From positions 1 to 62,844 of the forward strand of contig NZ_BCFK01000069.1 of assembly GCF_001417815.1 (NCBI RefSeq): a DNA stretch of 62,844 bases. The letters run 5' to 3'. The DNA comes from Bifidobacterium aesculapii (GTDB lineage Bacteria; Actinomycetota; Actinomycetes; Actinomycetales; Bifidobacteriaceae). Under the pieces are notes generated by a model. The model did no database searches. It was not told where the DNA came from and saw only the letters and a list, made by a program, of their open reading frames with translations. The stretch's first letter is position 1. Every line of letters begins with the position of its first letter. The position numbers and the translations under genes are program-made. Below are positions 46,507 through 55,658 of the stretch, piece after piece.

Positions 46507-47136
46507 TCACTTGGCGTCGGCGGCCGGGGCGGCGGCAGCGGCGTCGGCCGCCGGGGCGGCGGCAGCCTCCGGGGCGGCGGTGGACTCAGTGGCGTCCTCC
46601 GGCACCTCGACGGTGACGACGGACTCCTCCGGATCGTCGATGTCGAGCTCGACGCCCTCGGGCAGGACGACGTCCTTGGCGAACACCTTGGTGCCATCGG
46701 TCAGGCCCTCGACGTTGACGACGACGCGCTCCGGCAGGTTCGCGACATCGGCGCGGACCTTGAGCTCCTGGATGTCGACGAACGCGACGGCCGCGCCCTT
46801 CGGCGTGCCCTCGACGAACACCGGCACCTCGACGTCGATCTTCTCGCCGGCCTTGACCTCATAGAAGTCGATGTGCTCGACGATGCGCTTGACGGGGTTG
46901 CGCTGCACGTCCTTGACGACGGCCATGGCCTTGTCCTCGCCGAAGGACAGCTCGAACAGGGCGTTCGTGTGGCGCAGGGAAAGGGTGGTCTCCTTCATCG
47001 GCAGGGTGATGAACTTCGGCTGCTCGCCACCGGCGTAGATGGTGGCGGGGATGCGCTTGGCGACGCGCATGCGACGCGCCGCGCCCTTGCCGAACTCGTT
47101 GCGGATCTCGCCTTCGAGGACGATCTTGGTAGCCAT
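46507..47136 (-). CDS. rplY: Ribosomal protein L25/CTC type
   Basis: 209 residues binding 5S rRNA. An N-terminal L25 domain (MATKIVLEGEIRNEFGKGAA) is followed by the TL5/CTC beta domain (about 95-180) and an Ala-rich tail with repeated AAPAADA. General-stress CTC proteins have this longer form. Transcribed alone toward ilvE, with its own strong terminator. Confidence 0.94.
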   Translation of the reverse strand: MATKIVLEGEIRNEFGKGAARRMRVAKRIPATIYAGGEQPKFITLPMKETTLSLRHTNALFELSFGEDKAMAVVKDVQRNPVKRIVEHIDFYEVKAGEKIDVEVPVFVEGTPKGAAVAFVDIQELKVRADVANLPERVVVNVEGLTDGTKVFAKDVVLPEGVELDIDDPEESVVTVEVPEDATESTAAPEAAAAPAADAAAAAPAADAK

Positions 47137-47259
47137 AACTGGTCTCCTTGGGTTGATGAACTTGTGTCACTTGTCGTTCTGTCTTGTTTGACGCCACGAC
47201 GCGCCGCAGAACGATTCCCAAGGAGGGAACGGATTCACGCCGAGTCGATTACGGAAGGC

Positions 47260-47400
47260 ACGGACCCTTGCGGGACTGTGCTTTCCCTCGCCAAAGCAAC
47301 ACGCTTTGGCTCGGCACAAGGTCGCGCGGTAAACCGCGCTCCCCTCGCCTACGAACAATCCACCGGATTGTCTGTTTAACGGCTCGGCCTGCCAAAGCAA
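47260..47400. repeat. Chain of hairpins between rplY and pntB
   Basis: Three small perfect hairpins in a row: GCCAAAGC-AACAC-GCTTTGGC, GCGCGGTAAACCGCGC, and ACAATCC-ACC-GGATTGT (part of 47344-47388). The first and third are bordered by CTCG(C)C and CTCGGC. The third matches the element at 36654-36698 with paired changes. Apparent reading frames here are translations of the repeats and not genes. 47137-47259 shows nothing else. Confidence 0.55.
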
Positions 47401-47447
47401 CAGGAGTCAATTATAGACGGGGCCGGGACAACGACGGGAAACGCAAA

Positions 47448-47484
47448 GGCGCGGGCCGGCCCTTTCGAGGGTCGGCCCGCGCCC
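47448..47484 (-). terminator. Terminator of the pnt operon
   Basis: GGCGCGGGCCGGCCC and GGGTCGGCCCGCGCC form a 15-bp stem with one G-U pair and loop around TTTCGA, 41 bases past the pntB stop. TTTGCGTTT follows on the minus strand. Confidence 0.85.
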
Positions 47485-47524
47485 ATATGCGAGGCTCCGC
47501 GCACCGATCGCGCAGGAAATGACG

Positions 47525-48946
47525 CTACGCGAGCAATTCCTTGACGGCGGCGATGACGGCCTGCAGGCTCTTCTTCGCGTCGCCGAACAGCATCTGCGTG
47601 TTGTCCTCGAAGTAGAGCTCGTTCTGGATGCCGGCGTAGCCCATGCCGCGGCCGCGCTTCATGACGACCACGTTCTGTGCCTTGTCCACGTCGAGGATCG
47701 GCATGCCGGAGACCGGGGTGCCGGGACGGCGGGCGGCCGGGTTGGTCACGTCGTTCGCACCGACGACGAGCGCGACGTTCGCGGACGGGAACTGCGGGTT
47801 GATCTCGTCCAGGTCGACGAGCTCCTCGTACGGCACGTTCGCCTCGGCGAGCAGCACGTTCATGTGGCCGGGCATACGGCCGGCGACGGGGTGGATCGCG
47901 TAGGACACCTCGACGCCGTGGCCCTTGAGCAGCTCGCCCAGATCGGCGAGCTCTCGCTGCGCCTGCGCCTGGGCGAGACCGAAGCCCGGCACGAAGATGA
48001 CCTTGTCGGCGTAGACGAGCTGGACGGCGAGATCGTCCGGCGAGGTCTCCTTCATCGTGCCCTCCGGACCGTCGCCCGCGGCGGCCGCGTCGGAACCGCC
48101 GAAACCGCCGGCGAGAACCGACAGCAGCGGACGGTTCATGGCCTGCGCCATGAGGATGGACAGGGTCACGCCGGCCGAGCCGACGAGCGCACCCGCGACG
48201 ATCAGCGCCACGTTGTCGATCGCGAGGCCGGACATGGCGACGGCCGTACCGGTGCAGGCGTTGAGCACGGAGATGACGACGGGCATGTCGGCGCCGCCGA
48301 TCGGGATGACGAACACGAGGCCGTAGCACAGGGCGAACAGGGTGGTCAGAATCGACCACAGCAGACGCTGCCCGGGCTGGACGCACAACATGACGAAGCT
48401 GGCGACGGTCAGCACGATGAACACGATGTTCCAAGCGCCCTTGCCGGGCAGGGAGAGCTTCTTGACCCACTTGACGCCCTGCAGCTTGCCGGCGGCGATG
48501 AGCGATCCGGTGAACGTGACGGAGCCGATGAGGATGCCGAGGCCGGCCGTGACGAGCACGACGATGTCCGGAGCGCCCTCCTTGGTGAGGATGTCGTTCA
48601 ACGCGACGAGGGCCGCCGCGCCGCCGCCGACCGTGTTGAACACGGAGACGAGCTGCGGCATGTCGGTCATCTTCACCTTCTTGGCGGAGACGACGCCTGC
48701 GACGGCGCCGATCACGATGCCGACGACGAGCACGACGACGGCGACCGTGTTGACGAAGCCCTTGGCGAACAGCACGATGAACGCCATGAGCACCGCGACG
48801 ACCATGCCGAACGCGGAGATCTGGTTGCCCTTACGAGCCGTCTTGGGCGAGTTCATGAAGTGCAGGCCGACCACGAACATGACGGCGGAGAACAGGTAGA
48901 CGAACCAGGCGACGATGTCGATGGTTCCGACGGTTGCGGAGGCCAT
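47525..48946 (-). CDS. pntB: Proton-translocating transhydrogenase, beta subunit
   Basis: 473 residues: eight or nine membrane helices, then the soluble NADP(H)-binding domain III (FVPGFGLAQAQAQRELAD, FPSANVALVVGANDVTNP). With PntAa and PntAb it forms the enzyme that couples hydride transfer between NADH and NADP+ to proton flow. It starts exactly where pntAb stops. Confidence 0.95.
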   Translation of the reverse strand: MASATVGTIDIVAWFVYLFSAVMFVVGLHFMNSPKTARKGNQISAFGMVVAVLMAFIVLFAKGFVNTVAVVVLVVGIVIGAVAGVVSAKKVKMTDMPQLVSVFNTVGGGAAALVALNDILTKEGAPDIVVLVTAGLGILIGSVTFTGSLIAAGKLQGVKWVKKLSLPGKGAWNIVFIVLTVASFVMLCVQPGQRLLWSILTTLFALCYGLVFVIPIGGADMPVVISVLNACTGTAVAMSGLAIDNVALIVAGALVGSAGVTLSILMAQAMNRPLLSVLAGGFGGSDAAAAGDGPEGTMKETSPDDLAVQLVYADKVIFVPGFGLAQAQAQRELADLGELLKGHGVEVSYAIHPVAGRMPGHMNVLLAEANVPYEELVDLDEINPQFPSANVALVVGANDVTNPAARRPGTPVSGMPILDVDKAQNVVVMKRGRGMGYAGIQNELYFEDNTQMLFGDAKKSLQAVIAAVKELLA

Positions 48947-49246
48947 TTACTTATCCTCCCCCTTCTTCTTGTTGGACTTGAACATCTCGAGCATGCGGTC
49001 GGTGACGACATAGCCGCCGACCACGTTCATCGTGCCGAGCACGGCGGCGAGGAAGATGAACACGTAGGCGAGCGGCGAGTTGGCCTCGGCCGCGACGATG
49101 ACGACGCCGACGATGACGATGCCGTGAATCGAGTTCGCGCCGGACATGAGCGGCGTGTGCAGGGTGGCGGGCACCTTGCCGATCACCTCGATGCCGATGA
49201 GCAGCGCGAGCACGAACAATGTGATGGATACGACGAGTGTAGGCAT
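48947..49246 (-). CDS. pntAb: Transhydrogenase subunit alpha-2 (membrane part)
   Basis: 99 residues with three membrane helices (LVVSITLFVLALLIGIEV, IVIVGVVIVAAEANSPL, YVFIFLAAVLGTMNVVGG). This is the split three-gene form of the enzyme; in E. coli the same part is fused to PntA. It lies 16 bases after pntAa and abuts pntB. Confidence 0.92.
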   Translation of the reverse strand: MPTLVVSITLFVLALLIGIEVIGKVPATLHTPLMSGANSIHGIVIVGVVIVAAEANSPLAYVFIFLAAVLGTMNVVGGYVVTDRMLEMFKSNKKKGEDK

Positions 49247-49262
49247 GTTCTCTTACCCCTCT

Positions 49263-50420
49263 TTACTTCTCTTCGGTTCCGGCGACCGGGGCGGGCGTCT
49301 CGGCTCGTCCTGCGACGACAAGCGCGTCGTCCAGCTCCTCGGAGAGCTCCTGCGACAACTTCCCCTCGCGAATGAAATGGACGAGGATGTCGGCCACGTT
49401 GCGGGCGAGCAGGTCCGAGGCGGTCGTCGCGACTCCGGAGGCGAGATACGGCGCGCCGATGATGACGACGCCGCCTTCGGTCGTCTGCTTGCCCACTGCC
49501 GAGCCCTCCACATTGCCGCCGAGCTCCGAGGCCGCGCAGTCGATGACCACCGCGCCGCGGTGCAGGCCGTCCACACCGGCCTTGGTGAGCAGCACGGGCG
49601 GCTTGCGGCCGGGCACCTTGGCCGTGGTGATGACGATGTCGAAGCCCGCGGCCTTCGCGTCGACGGCCGCCTGCTGCTGCCTCTGCTCCTCGGCGGTCAG
49701 TGCACGGGCGTAGCCGCCTTCGCCCTGCCCCTTGGAGAAGTCGAGCCCGAGGTCGAGGAACTTCGCGCCCAACGATTCGACCTCACCCTTGGAGGCGGGG
49801 CGCACGTCGTACGCGGTGACGACGGCGCCCAGACGGCGAAGCGTGCCGATCGCCTGCAGCCCCGCGATACCCGCGCCGAGCACCAGCGCCTTGGCCGGAC
49901 GGATCGTGCCGGCGGCCGTGGTCATCATCGGCAGGAACGAACCGTACGCGTCCGCGGCGAGAATGGCGGCCTTGTAGCCCATCACCGAGTTCTGCGAGGT
50001 CATCTCGTCCATGGACTGGGCGCTGGAGAGCTGACGCGGCAGCCGCTCGATGGCGATGCCGACGAGACCGGCGGATTCGAGCGCCGACACATAGTCGGCG
50101 TCGGTGAACGATCCAAGCATGCCGATGATCCACTTGCCGGCCCCGATCCGCGCGACCAGTTCGGGCGAAGGCCGGTCGACGAACCCGAGCGCGTCGGCCC
50201 TGGCGACGACATCGTCCCGCGAGGCGACGGTGGCGCCCGCCTTCTCGTAATCCTCGTCCGTGTATCGCGCAGCGGCGCCGGCGCCGCTTTCAATCAGGCA
50301 GGAGACCCCGCTCCGCCCGAGCCTGGTGACGATGTCCGGGGTCAGCGCGACGCGGGATTCCGTATCCGACGTCTCGTTCAAGACACCGAAAGCCACCGTG
50401 GCTTCCTTGATTTCAGCCAT
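49263..50420 (-). CDS. pntAa: Transhydrogenase subunit alpha-1 (NAD-binding)
   Basis: 385 residues of domain I, related to alanine dehydrogenase. The NAD-binding Rossmann motif is VLGAGIAGLQAIGTLRRLGA, and TDTESRVALTPDIV is at the N-terminus. ATG 50420 has AAAGGG upstream. First gene of the pntAa-pntAb-pntB operon. In an obligate fermenter the enzyme is likely an NADPH supplier powered by the ATPase-made proton gradient. Confidence 0.94.
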   Translation of the reverse strand: MAEIKEATVAFGVLNETSDTESRVALTPDIVTRLGRSGVSCLIESGAGAAARYTDEDYEKAGATVASRDDVVARADALGFVDRPSPELVARIGAGKWIIGMLGSFTDADYVSALESAGLVGIAIERLPRQLSSAQSMDEMTSQNSVMGYKAAILAADAYGSFLPMMTTAAGTIRPAKALVLGAGIAGLQAIGTLRRLGAVVTAYDVRPASKGEVESLGAKFLDLGLDFSKGQGEGGYARALTAEEQRQQQAAVDAKAAGFDIVITTAKVPGRKPPVLLTKAGVDGLHRGAVVIDCAASELGGNVEGSAVGKQTTEGGVVIIGAPYLASGVATTASDLLARNVADILVHFIREGKLSQELSEELDDALVVAGRAETPAPVAGTEEK

Positions 50421-50619
50421 GAGAGCCCTTTCTGACATTGGCCGTTGCAGTCATACGTAGCTCAGTGTAGCCGACGACACGGCACGGAGTCGGATCATCG
50501 TCCAGAAACGTCTTGGTTTCCTACGCTACCGTAAGGTGACGTGTCGCGGCACGGGCGGTAGACTGGCTGTTTTGACAAGGCATAGCAGAACCGCAAGGAA
50601 CCGGGTCAAGGAGCATCAC

Positions 50620-52662
50620 GTGTCCGTTTTTTCCACGCTGAAACAGCAAACCACGAACATCACGCGCAGGGCGTTGCGCCTCGGCACCGACTTCGCACAT
50701 CCCGTCGGCGATGACGCCGGCGAACCCGATTACGCGAACGAAGACATCATCCGCGAGGAATCCATCCGCCTGCCGCACACCGACGAATGGGGCCCCGGCT
50801 ACCCCACCACCACATACATCGACGAGAAGACGGGTCTGCTCACCACCGAGACGGCGGGCAATCCCCCACTCGACGAGCACACGACCATCTATGGCATCTA
50901 CGCGGAACGCGCGCGCCGCATGGGCGACGATCCGCTGTACACGTACAAGGAACACGGCGAATGGGTCTCGAAGACCGCCAACGAGTTCCTCGCCGAAGTG
51001 CGCAAGGTCGCCAAGGGACTGTTGCATTACGGACTGAGGAAAGGCGATGCGGTCGCGTTCATGTGCCGCACCTCCTATGAGTGGGATCTCGCCGATGCGG
51101 CGATCATGGCATGCGGCGGCGTGCTCGCCTCCATCTACGACACCGATTCGGCCGAGCAGATCCGCAACATCGTCAACAACTCCGATGCACGTCTGCTCAT
51201 CGTGCAGGACACCACGATGCGGGACAAGGCGGAAGGCGCCATCGAGGACTGCCCGTCGCTGGAACAGATCGTCTGCATCGAGACCGGCGGTCTCGACGAG
51301 ATCGCCGCATACGGCGATTCGGTGAGCGACGAGGAGCTCGACGAGCGCATCGACTCCCTGCGCAAGACCGACGTATGCTCGATCATCTACACCTCCGGGT
51401 CCACCTCGGCGCCCAAGGGCGTGGAGATGACGCATGAGCACTACTGCACCGACGCATTCAACCTGCGCGACTACATGCCGGACCTGCTCCAGCACGACAA
51501 GAACGGCTCCATCCTGCTCTTCCTGCCGCAGGCGCACACGTTCGCGCGCGCCATCAACTACATCTGCGTGGCCAGCAACCTGCGCATCTACATCGCCACC
51601 GGCATCAAGACGCTGCTCACCGACCTGCAGGTCGCCAAGCCGACGGTGATGATCGTGGTGCCCCGCGTGCTCGAAAAAGTGTACAACGCCGCCTCGCAGA
51701 AGGCCGGTCATGGGGCCAAGGGCATGCTGTTCGCCGCTGCCGTCACCTCGGCGCAACAGTACATGAAGGAGGTGAGCGCCAACGGCAAGGCCGGTGCGTT
51801 CACCGCCATGCGCCGCTCCTCCTTCGATCCGCTCGTCTACAAGTCGCTGCGCGAGGTGCTGGGCGGACGGGCCCGGTGGATCGTCACCGGCGGCGCGCCG
51901 CTCGACCCGGAGCTGCTGGCGTTCTTCCGCGGCGCGAACGTGCCGGTGTACGAGGGGTACGGTCTGACCGAGACGACCGCCCCCTGCGCGTTCAACCCGC
52001 TCGGCGTGCCGTTCCATGAGGGTTCCGTGGGCATCGCCTTCCCGAGCTTCAAGCTGCGGATCGCCGAGGACGGCGAGATCCAGGTGGCGGGCCCCGTGGT
52101 GTTCCACCGTTACCACAAGAACGACGAGGCCACCGAAAACGCCTTCACCCCGGACGGCTGGCATATGACCGGCGATCTGGGACGGCTCGACAACGACGGC
52201 TTCCTGTACATCACCGGCCGCAAGAAGGACCTCATCATCACTGCCGGCGGCAAGAACGTGGCCCCCGGCCCGATCGAGGAGGTCATCCAGCGTTGCGAGA
52301 TCGTCTCGCAGGCCCTGGTCCTGGGTGATAAACGCCCGTTCATCTCCGCGCTCATCACGTTGGACGAGGAGTCGTTGCGCCCGTGGCTCGCGACCAAGGG
52401 CCTGGACGAGAACATGTCCATGGAGGCGGCGGCGGAGAACGCGGCCGTGCGGGCCGAGGTCCAGAAGTGGGTGGATCAGGCCAACGAGGGGGTCTCCCGT
52501 GCCGAATCCGTGCGCAAGTTCATCATCCTGCCGGAGGAGTTCACACAGGAGAACGGTCTGATGACCGCCTCGATGAAGGTGATTCGTCCGAAGGTCATCA
52601 AGCGCTACGCGAACCTGCTCGCCACGCGGATGTACACGAAGAAGACCGCGCCGCGTCAGTGA
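50620..52662 (+). CDS. Long-chain acyl-CoA ligase 1
   Basis: 680-residue AMP-binding enzyme of the FadD/FAA family that activates fatty acids with ATP and CoA. Motifs: IIYTSGSTSAPKGVEMTH (P-loop), YEGYGLTETTAP, GWHMTGDLGRL and the final catalytic Lys region. GTG 50620 (VSVFSTLK) is the start because AAGGAG lies 7 bases upstream; the frame before it is not coding. It is convergent with a second family member, sharing one terminator. Confidence 0.88.
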   Translation: MSVFSTLKQQTTNITRRALRLGTDFAHPVGDDAGEPDYANEDIIREESIRLPHTDEWGPGYPTTTYIDEKTGLLTTETAGNPPLDEHTTIYGIYAERARRMGDDPLYTYKEHGEWVSKTANEFLAEVRKVAKGLLHYGLRKGDAVAFMCRTSYEWDLADAAIMACGGVLASIYDTDSAEQIRNIVNNSDARLLIVQDTTMRDKAEGAIEDCPSLEQIVCIETGGLDEIAAYGDSVSDEELDERIDSLRKTDVCSIIYTSGSTSAPKGVEMTHEHYCTDAFNLRDYMPDLLQHDKNGSILLFLPQAHTFARAINYICVASNLRIYIATGIKTLLTDLQVAKPTVMIVVPRVLEKVYNAASQKAGHGAKGMLFAAAVTSAQQYMKEVSANGKAGAFTAMRRSSFDPLVYKSLREVLGGRARWIVTGGAPLDPELLAFFRGANVPVYEGYGLTETTAPCAFNPLGVPFHEGSVGIAFPSFKLRIAEDGEIQVAGPVVFHRYHKNDEATENAFTPDGWHMTGDLGRLDNDGFLYITGRKKDLIITAGGKNVAPGPIEEVIQRCEIVSQALVLGDKRPFISALITLDEESLRPWLATKGLDENMSMEAAAENAAVRAEVQKWVDQANEGVSRAESVRKFIILPEEFTQENGLMTASMKVIRPKVIKRYANLLATRMYTKKTAPRQ

Positions 52663-52690
52663 CGGCACGGAACACATAGGAGGCGGCGAG

Positions 52691-52733
52691 GCCCTTCCGG
52701 CTCCAGGGGAGCGGTTCCCGGAGCCGGAAGGGC
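52691..52733. terminator. Shared terminator of convergent acyl-CoA ligase genes
   Basis: GCCCTTCCGGCTCC and GGAGCCGGAAGGGC, a perfect 14-bp stem with a 15-base loop, midway between the two stop codons. Confidence 0.8.
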
Positions 52734-52760
52734 TTCGCCATATGACCGGGCGGACGCCTG

Positions 52761-54578
52761 TCAGCGCTTGCCCGCGTAGATCACGTCGTCGATGAGGTCG
52801 CGATAGCGCTCGGTGATGGCTTCGCGCCGCGCCTTCATCGAGGCGGTGACGAGGCCGTTCTCCTCGGTGAAGTCGTCGGGGACGATCTCGAACTTGCGGA
52901 TCGATTCGGCACGGGACACCGCCTCGTTCGCCTGGTTGACGGCGCGCTCCACTTCGGCGTGGACGATCGGGTTGGCGGCGGCCTCGGCCAGGTCGGCGCA
53001 AGGCTTCGCCCCCTGCGATTCGAGCCATGTGTTGGTCTCGCTCAGGTCAAGCGCGACGATGGCGGCGACGAACGGCTTGCGGTCCCCCACGACGATGCAC
53101 TGGTTGACGACCGGCGAGGTCATCACCGAAGCCTCGAGCTCGCCCGGAGAGACGTTCTTGCCGCCGGCGGTGATGATGAGGTCCTTCTTGCGCCCGGTGA
53201 CGGTGACGAAGCCGTCGCCGTCGATCGATCCCAGGTCCCCGGTATGCAGCCAGCCGTCTTGGATCTGCTGCGCGGTGATCTCGGGATGATTGTGGTAGCC
53301 GATGCACACGGCCGGGCTCTTGATGCACAGTTCGCCGTCATCCGCGACGGCCATGGCGGTGCCCTGCATCGGCAGGCCGATGGTGCCGATGCGGTAGCCC
53401 GACGTCGGATTGACCGATGCGGGCGCGCATGTTTCCGTCATGCCGTATCCTTCGAGCAACGGCAGGCCGATGCCGTTGAAGAAATGCGCGATGGACTTGT
53501 CGAGCGGAGCCCCGCCGGACACCGCGTATTCGACATGCCCGCCGAACACGTCGAGTATCGAACGGTAGACGAGCCGCGAATACAGGGCGTGGCGCACCGT
53601 CAGCCAGAAGGGGATCGGTTCGCCCGACTGCTGCGCCATCGACCACGCACGGGCCGTGGAGGCGGCGCCGGCGAAGATGCGGCCCTTCAATCCGGCGCCT
53701 GCCTTCTGCGATGCGGCGTTGTAGATCTTTTCGAAGATACGCGGCACCGCGAGGATGAACGTCGGTTTGAACGCGGCGAAATCGGCGAGAATCGTCCGGA
53801 GGTTGCCGGACAGGCCGAGCGTGACGTTGCCGGCGAAGCAGAAGAACTGCATGTAGCGCGCGAACACGTGCGCGAGCGGCAGGAACAGCCACAGCCGCGC
53901 ATGCTCGGGCATCGCGATGTCGGGCATGGAGCGAACGCCCGAATACGTGATGAAGATGAAATTGCCGTGGCTCAGTTCGACGCCCTTCGGCGTTCCCGTG
54001 GACCCGGACGTGTACACGATGGTGGCGAGATCCGTCCCCCGCACGCTCCGCTCACGTTCGAGGAACTCGGCTTCGGTGACGGTCTTCCCGTATTCCCCGA
54101 TGGTGGCGAGGGCACCGAAGTCGATGACGTACACGTCGCCCAGATCGGGGCATTCGACGCGCACGGACTCGATCTTGTCCCGCTGCATGTCGTTCTCGGC
54201 GAACGCCATCCGCACCTGTGCGTCGTTGAAGATCATGGCGACCTGAGACGGGGAGTTCGTCTCGTATACCGGCACGGTGACCGCGCCGATCGACATGATG
54301 GCCAGATCGAGCGCCGTCCATTCCCAACGGGTCTTGGAGATCACGGCCACACTGTCGCCCGGCATGACACCCCGCGCGATGAGCCCTTTGGCGAGGGAAA
54401 CGACCTCATTGCGGAAGCCCGCGGCGGTGAACGACGCCCACTCACCGGTGCCGGGCTCCTTGTATTCCACGAGCGGTCGGTCCGGCGTGCGTGCGGCACG
54501 CTCCTCAAGTATCGAGAACAGGTTCCCGTCGGTGTCGATCGGTTGTTCGAGAGGACGCGAATATTCCGTGCTCATCAC
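52761..54578 (-). CDS. Long-chain acyl-CoA ligase 2
   Basis: 605-residue FadD/FAA-type enzyme. Motifs: IVYTSGSTGTPKGVELSHGN, LEGYGMTETCAP, DGWLHTGDLGSID and VTGRKKDLIITAGGKNVSPG. It is clearly a paralogue of the gene opposite, sharing the NAASQKAG, GGAPLD and TENGLVTASMK-type stretches, but lacks its 70-residue N-terminal extension. The first two codons are both ATG. Membrane association is likely peripheral. Confidence 0.88.
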   Translation of the reverse strand: MMSTEYSRPLEQPIDTDGNLFSILEERAARTPDRPLVEYKEPGTGEWASFTAAGFRNEVVSLAKGLIARGVMPGDSVAVISKTRWEWTALDLAIMSIGAVTVPVYETNSPSQVAMIFNDAQVRMAFAENDMQRDKIESVRVECPDLGDVYVIDFGALATIGEYGKTVTEAEFLERERSVRGTDLATIVYTSGSTGTPKGVELSHGNFIFITYSGVRSMPDIAMPEHARLWLFLPLAHVFARYMQFFCFAGNVTLGLSGNLRTILADFAAFKPTFILAVPRIFEKIYNAASQKAGAGLKGRIFAGAASTARAWSMAQQSGEPIPFWLTVRHALYSRLVYRSILDVFGGHVEYAVSGGAPLDKSIAHFFNGIGLPLLEGYGMTETCAPASVNPTSGYRIGTIGLPMQGTAMAVADDGELCIKSPAVCIGYHNHPEITAQQIQDGWLHTGDLGSIDGDGFVTVTGRKKDLIITAGGKNVSPGELEASVMTSPVVNQCIVVGDRKPFVAAIVALDLSETNTWLESQGAKPCADLAEAAANPIVHAEVERAVNQANEAVSRAESIRKFEIVPDDFTEENGLVTASMKARREAITERYRDLIDDVIYAGKR

Positions 54579-54605
54579 TCCCCCTTTGGGATGCTTCGTA
54601 TGCCG

Positions 54606-55427
54606 TCAACGATTGTACCGTGCGCGTGTTCCAGTCGGCGTTCCCTCCCTCGAATCTTCCTCTGACACCGGTTTGAGCGCCACGCGGTGGGCCGAGACCA
54701 TACGTTCCGGGTCGAGGTAGTCGTCACCTCGTTTCACGCCCCAATGCAGGCATGAGTCGTCGCAATGATCGGAACCCCGTGTCACTTCGCCGAACCTCTC
54801 TCCCCGCGTCACCGCGGATCCGACCTGCAGTCGCGTGACCGCCGGCTCGAAGGTGAGCGTCAGATCGCCGTGTCGTATGCTGACCACACGCTTGCCGGCC
54901 ACTGTGCCGGCGAACGAGATGGCGCCATTCGACGGCGCGTGCAGATCGTCATGCTCATGCGCGGCAAGGTCCACGCCTCGATGCCCCGGCATCCACGGTC
55001 GTGCCGGGGCATCGAATCCGCCCGTCACGTCGACGTCGCGCAACGGCCAGGACAGTGAGCTCCGGCACGCCGCTCCGCCGGACTCGTCGACATCATCGGC
55101 GAGCGACGCCGGAGGCACCATCGTCATGGGAACGGACCACATCGACAATTCCGAGCCAGCATCCATGCCGGTCACGCACCATGACGGACGCGGGACCGTG
55201 CTCTCACGGGCCGGTCGCGAAACACGCCCGACGGCGAGGTCACCGCCCACGGCGACCGCCAGCGGCATCGCCAGGCCCAATGTCAAGACCATGGCCGCCG
55301 CCAAACGGACCCTCATACGCCGTATCCGATCCGCACGGTGCCGCTCCCGACGCCGGAGAAGATCCGCGCGCCTGCGCCGCATCGCGTGCGCCCATCCATC
55401 ACCGTCATGGTGAAACCGTCCGTCCAT
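54606..55427 (-). CDS. M23/LytM peptidase-like protein
   Basis: 273 residues from ATG 55427, which has GGAGGCGAG upstream (the ATG at 55442 is weaker). A basic N-terminus and one membrane helix (VRLAAAMVLTLGLAMPLAV, about 40-60) put the body outside the cell. The M23 domain spans about 130-245: the first zinc motif is GHRGVDLAAHEHDD, and the last is SCLHWGVKRG, where the usual H-x-H reads C-L-H. The missing first His makes catalysis doubtful. It may process peptidoglycan or act as a regulator, as degenerate LytM proteins do. Confidence 0.82.
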   Translation of the reverse strand: MDGRFHHDGDGWAHAMRRRRADLLRRRERHRADRIRRMRVRLAAAMVLTLGLAMPLAVAVGGDLAVGRVSRPARESTVPRPSWCVTGMDAGSELSMWSVPMTMVPPASLADDVDESGGAACRSSLSWPLRDVDVTGGFDAPARPWMPGHRGVDLAAHEHDDLHAPSNGAISFAGTVAGKRVVSIRHGDLTLTFEPAVTRLQVGSAVTRGERFGEVTRGSDHCDDSCLHWGVKRGDDYLDPERMVSAHRVALKPVSEEDSREGTPTGTRARYNR

Positions 55428-55542
55428 CGCCCTCGCCTCCATACAGGTCCTCGCGGACGGTCGCGACCGGACGCAGCCGTACCGCGACCGTCACGGTGCA
55501 CCTTCCACGATGACGCATATGGGCACGGCAATCCAGCCGCAC
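55405..55542 (-). CDS. Possible leaderless upstream peptide of the M23 gene
   Basis: A 45-codon frame with GTG start (VRLDCRAHMRHRGRC...) begins 8 bases after the TATCCA box of the 38-bp element and ends by overlapping the M23 start by 23 bases. It is rich in Arg and Val. If translated it would couple to the M23 gene. There is no ribosome-binding site, so translation would have to be leaderless. Speculative. Confidence 0.3.
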   Translation of the reverse strand: MRLDCRAHMRHRGRCTVTVAVRLRPVATVREDLYGGEGDGRTVSP

Positions 55543-55545
55543 AGA

Positions 55546-55583
55546 GAATGTGGATAGAGCCCCCGGAAACATTCACAATCGCC
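55546..55583 (-). promoter_or_regulatory. 38-bp promoter-like element upstream of the M23 gene
   Basis: Second copy of the element at 3090-3127 (33 of 38 positions). Minus-strand reading: TTGTGA, 16 bases, TATCCA at 55551-55556, then CATTC and a GTG codon, the same layout as at comEA. Confidence 0.5.
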
Positions 55584-55611
55584 GACCAACCAGCACATGA
55601 ACCGGGAGCAT

Positions 55612-55620
55612 GGGGGGGGG
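55612..55620 (+). repeat. G9 homopolymer
   Basis: Nine consecutive G in the gap between the M23 promoter-like element and the tRNA terminator. No frame depends on it. Confidence 0.8.
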
Positions 55621-55626
55621 AACAAA

Positions 55627-55653
55627 CGAGAAAAGCCCCGCGACAAGCGGGGC
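55627..55653 (-). terminator. tRNA cluster terminator
   Basis: GCCCCGC and GCGGGGC with loop TTGTC, followed on the minus strand by TTTTCTCG. It ends the five-tRNA transcript. Confidence 0.88.
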
Positions 55654-55658
55654 GATGG

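Noticed and set aside
47167..47400. A 77-codon minus-strand frame rich in Cys upstream of rplY
   Set aside because: It translates the hairpin repeats at 47260-47400. No ribosome-binding site or domain.
55612..55620. G9 tract (and C8 at 62787-62794) as phase-variation switches
   Set aside because: The first lies outside any frame; the second lies before a start and looks like a ribosome-binding site. No evidence for on/off switching.
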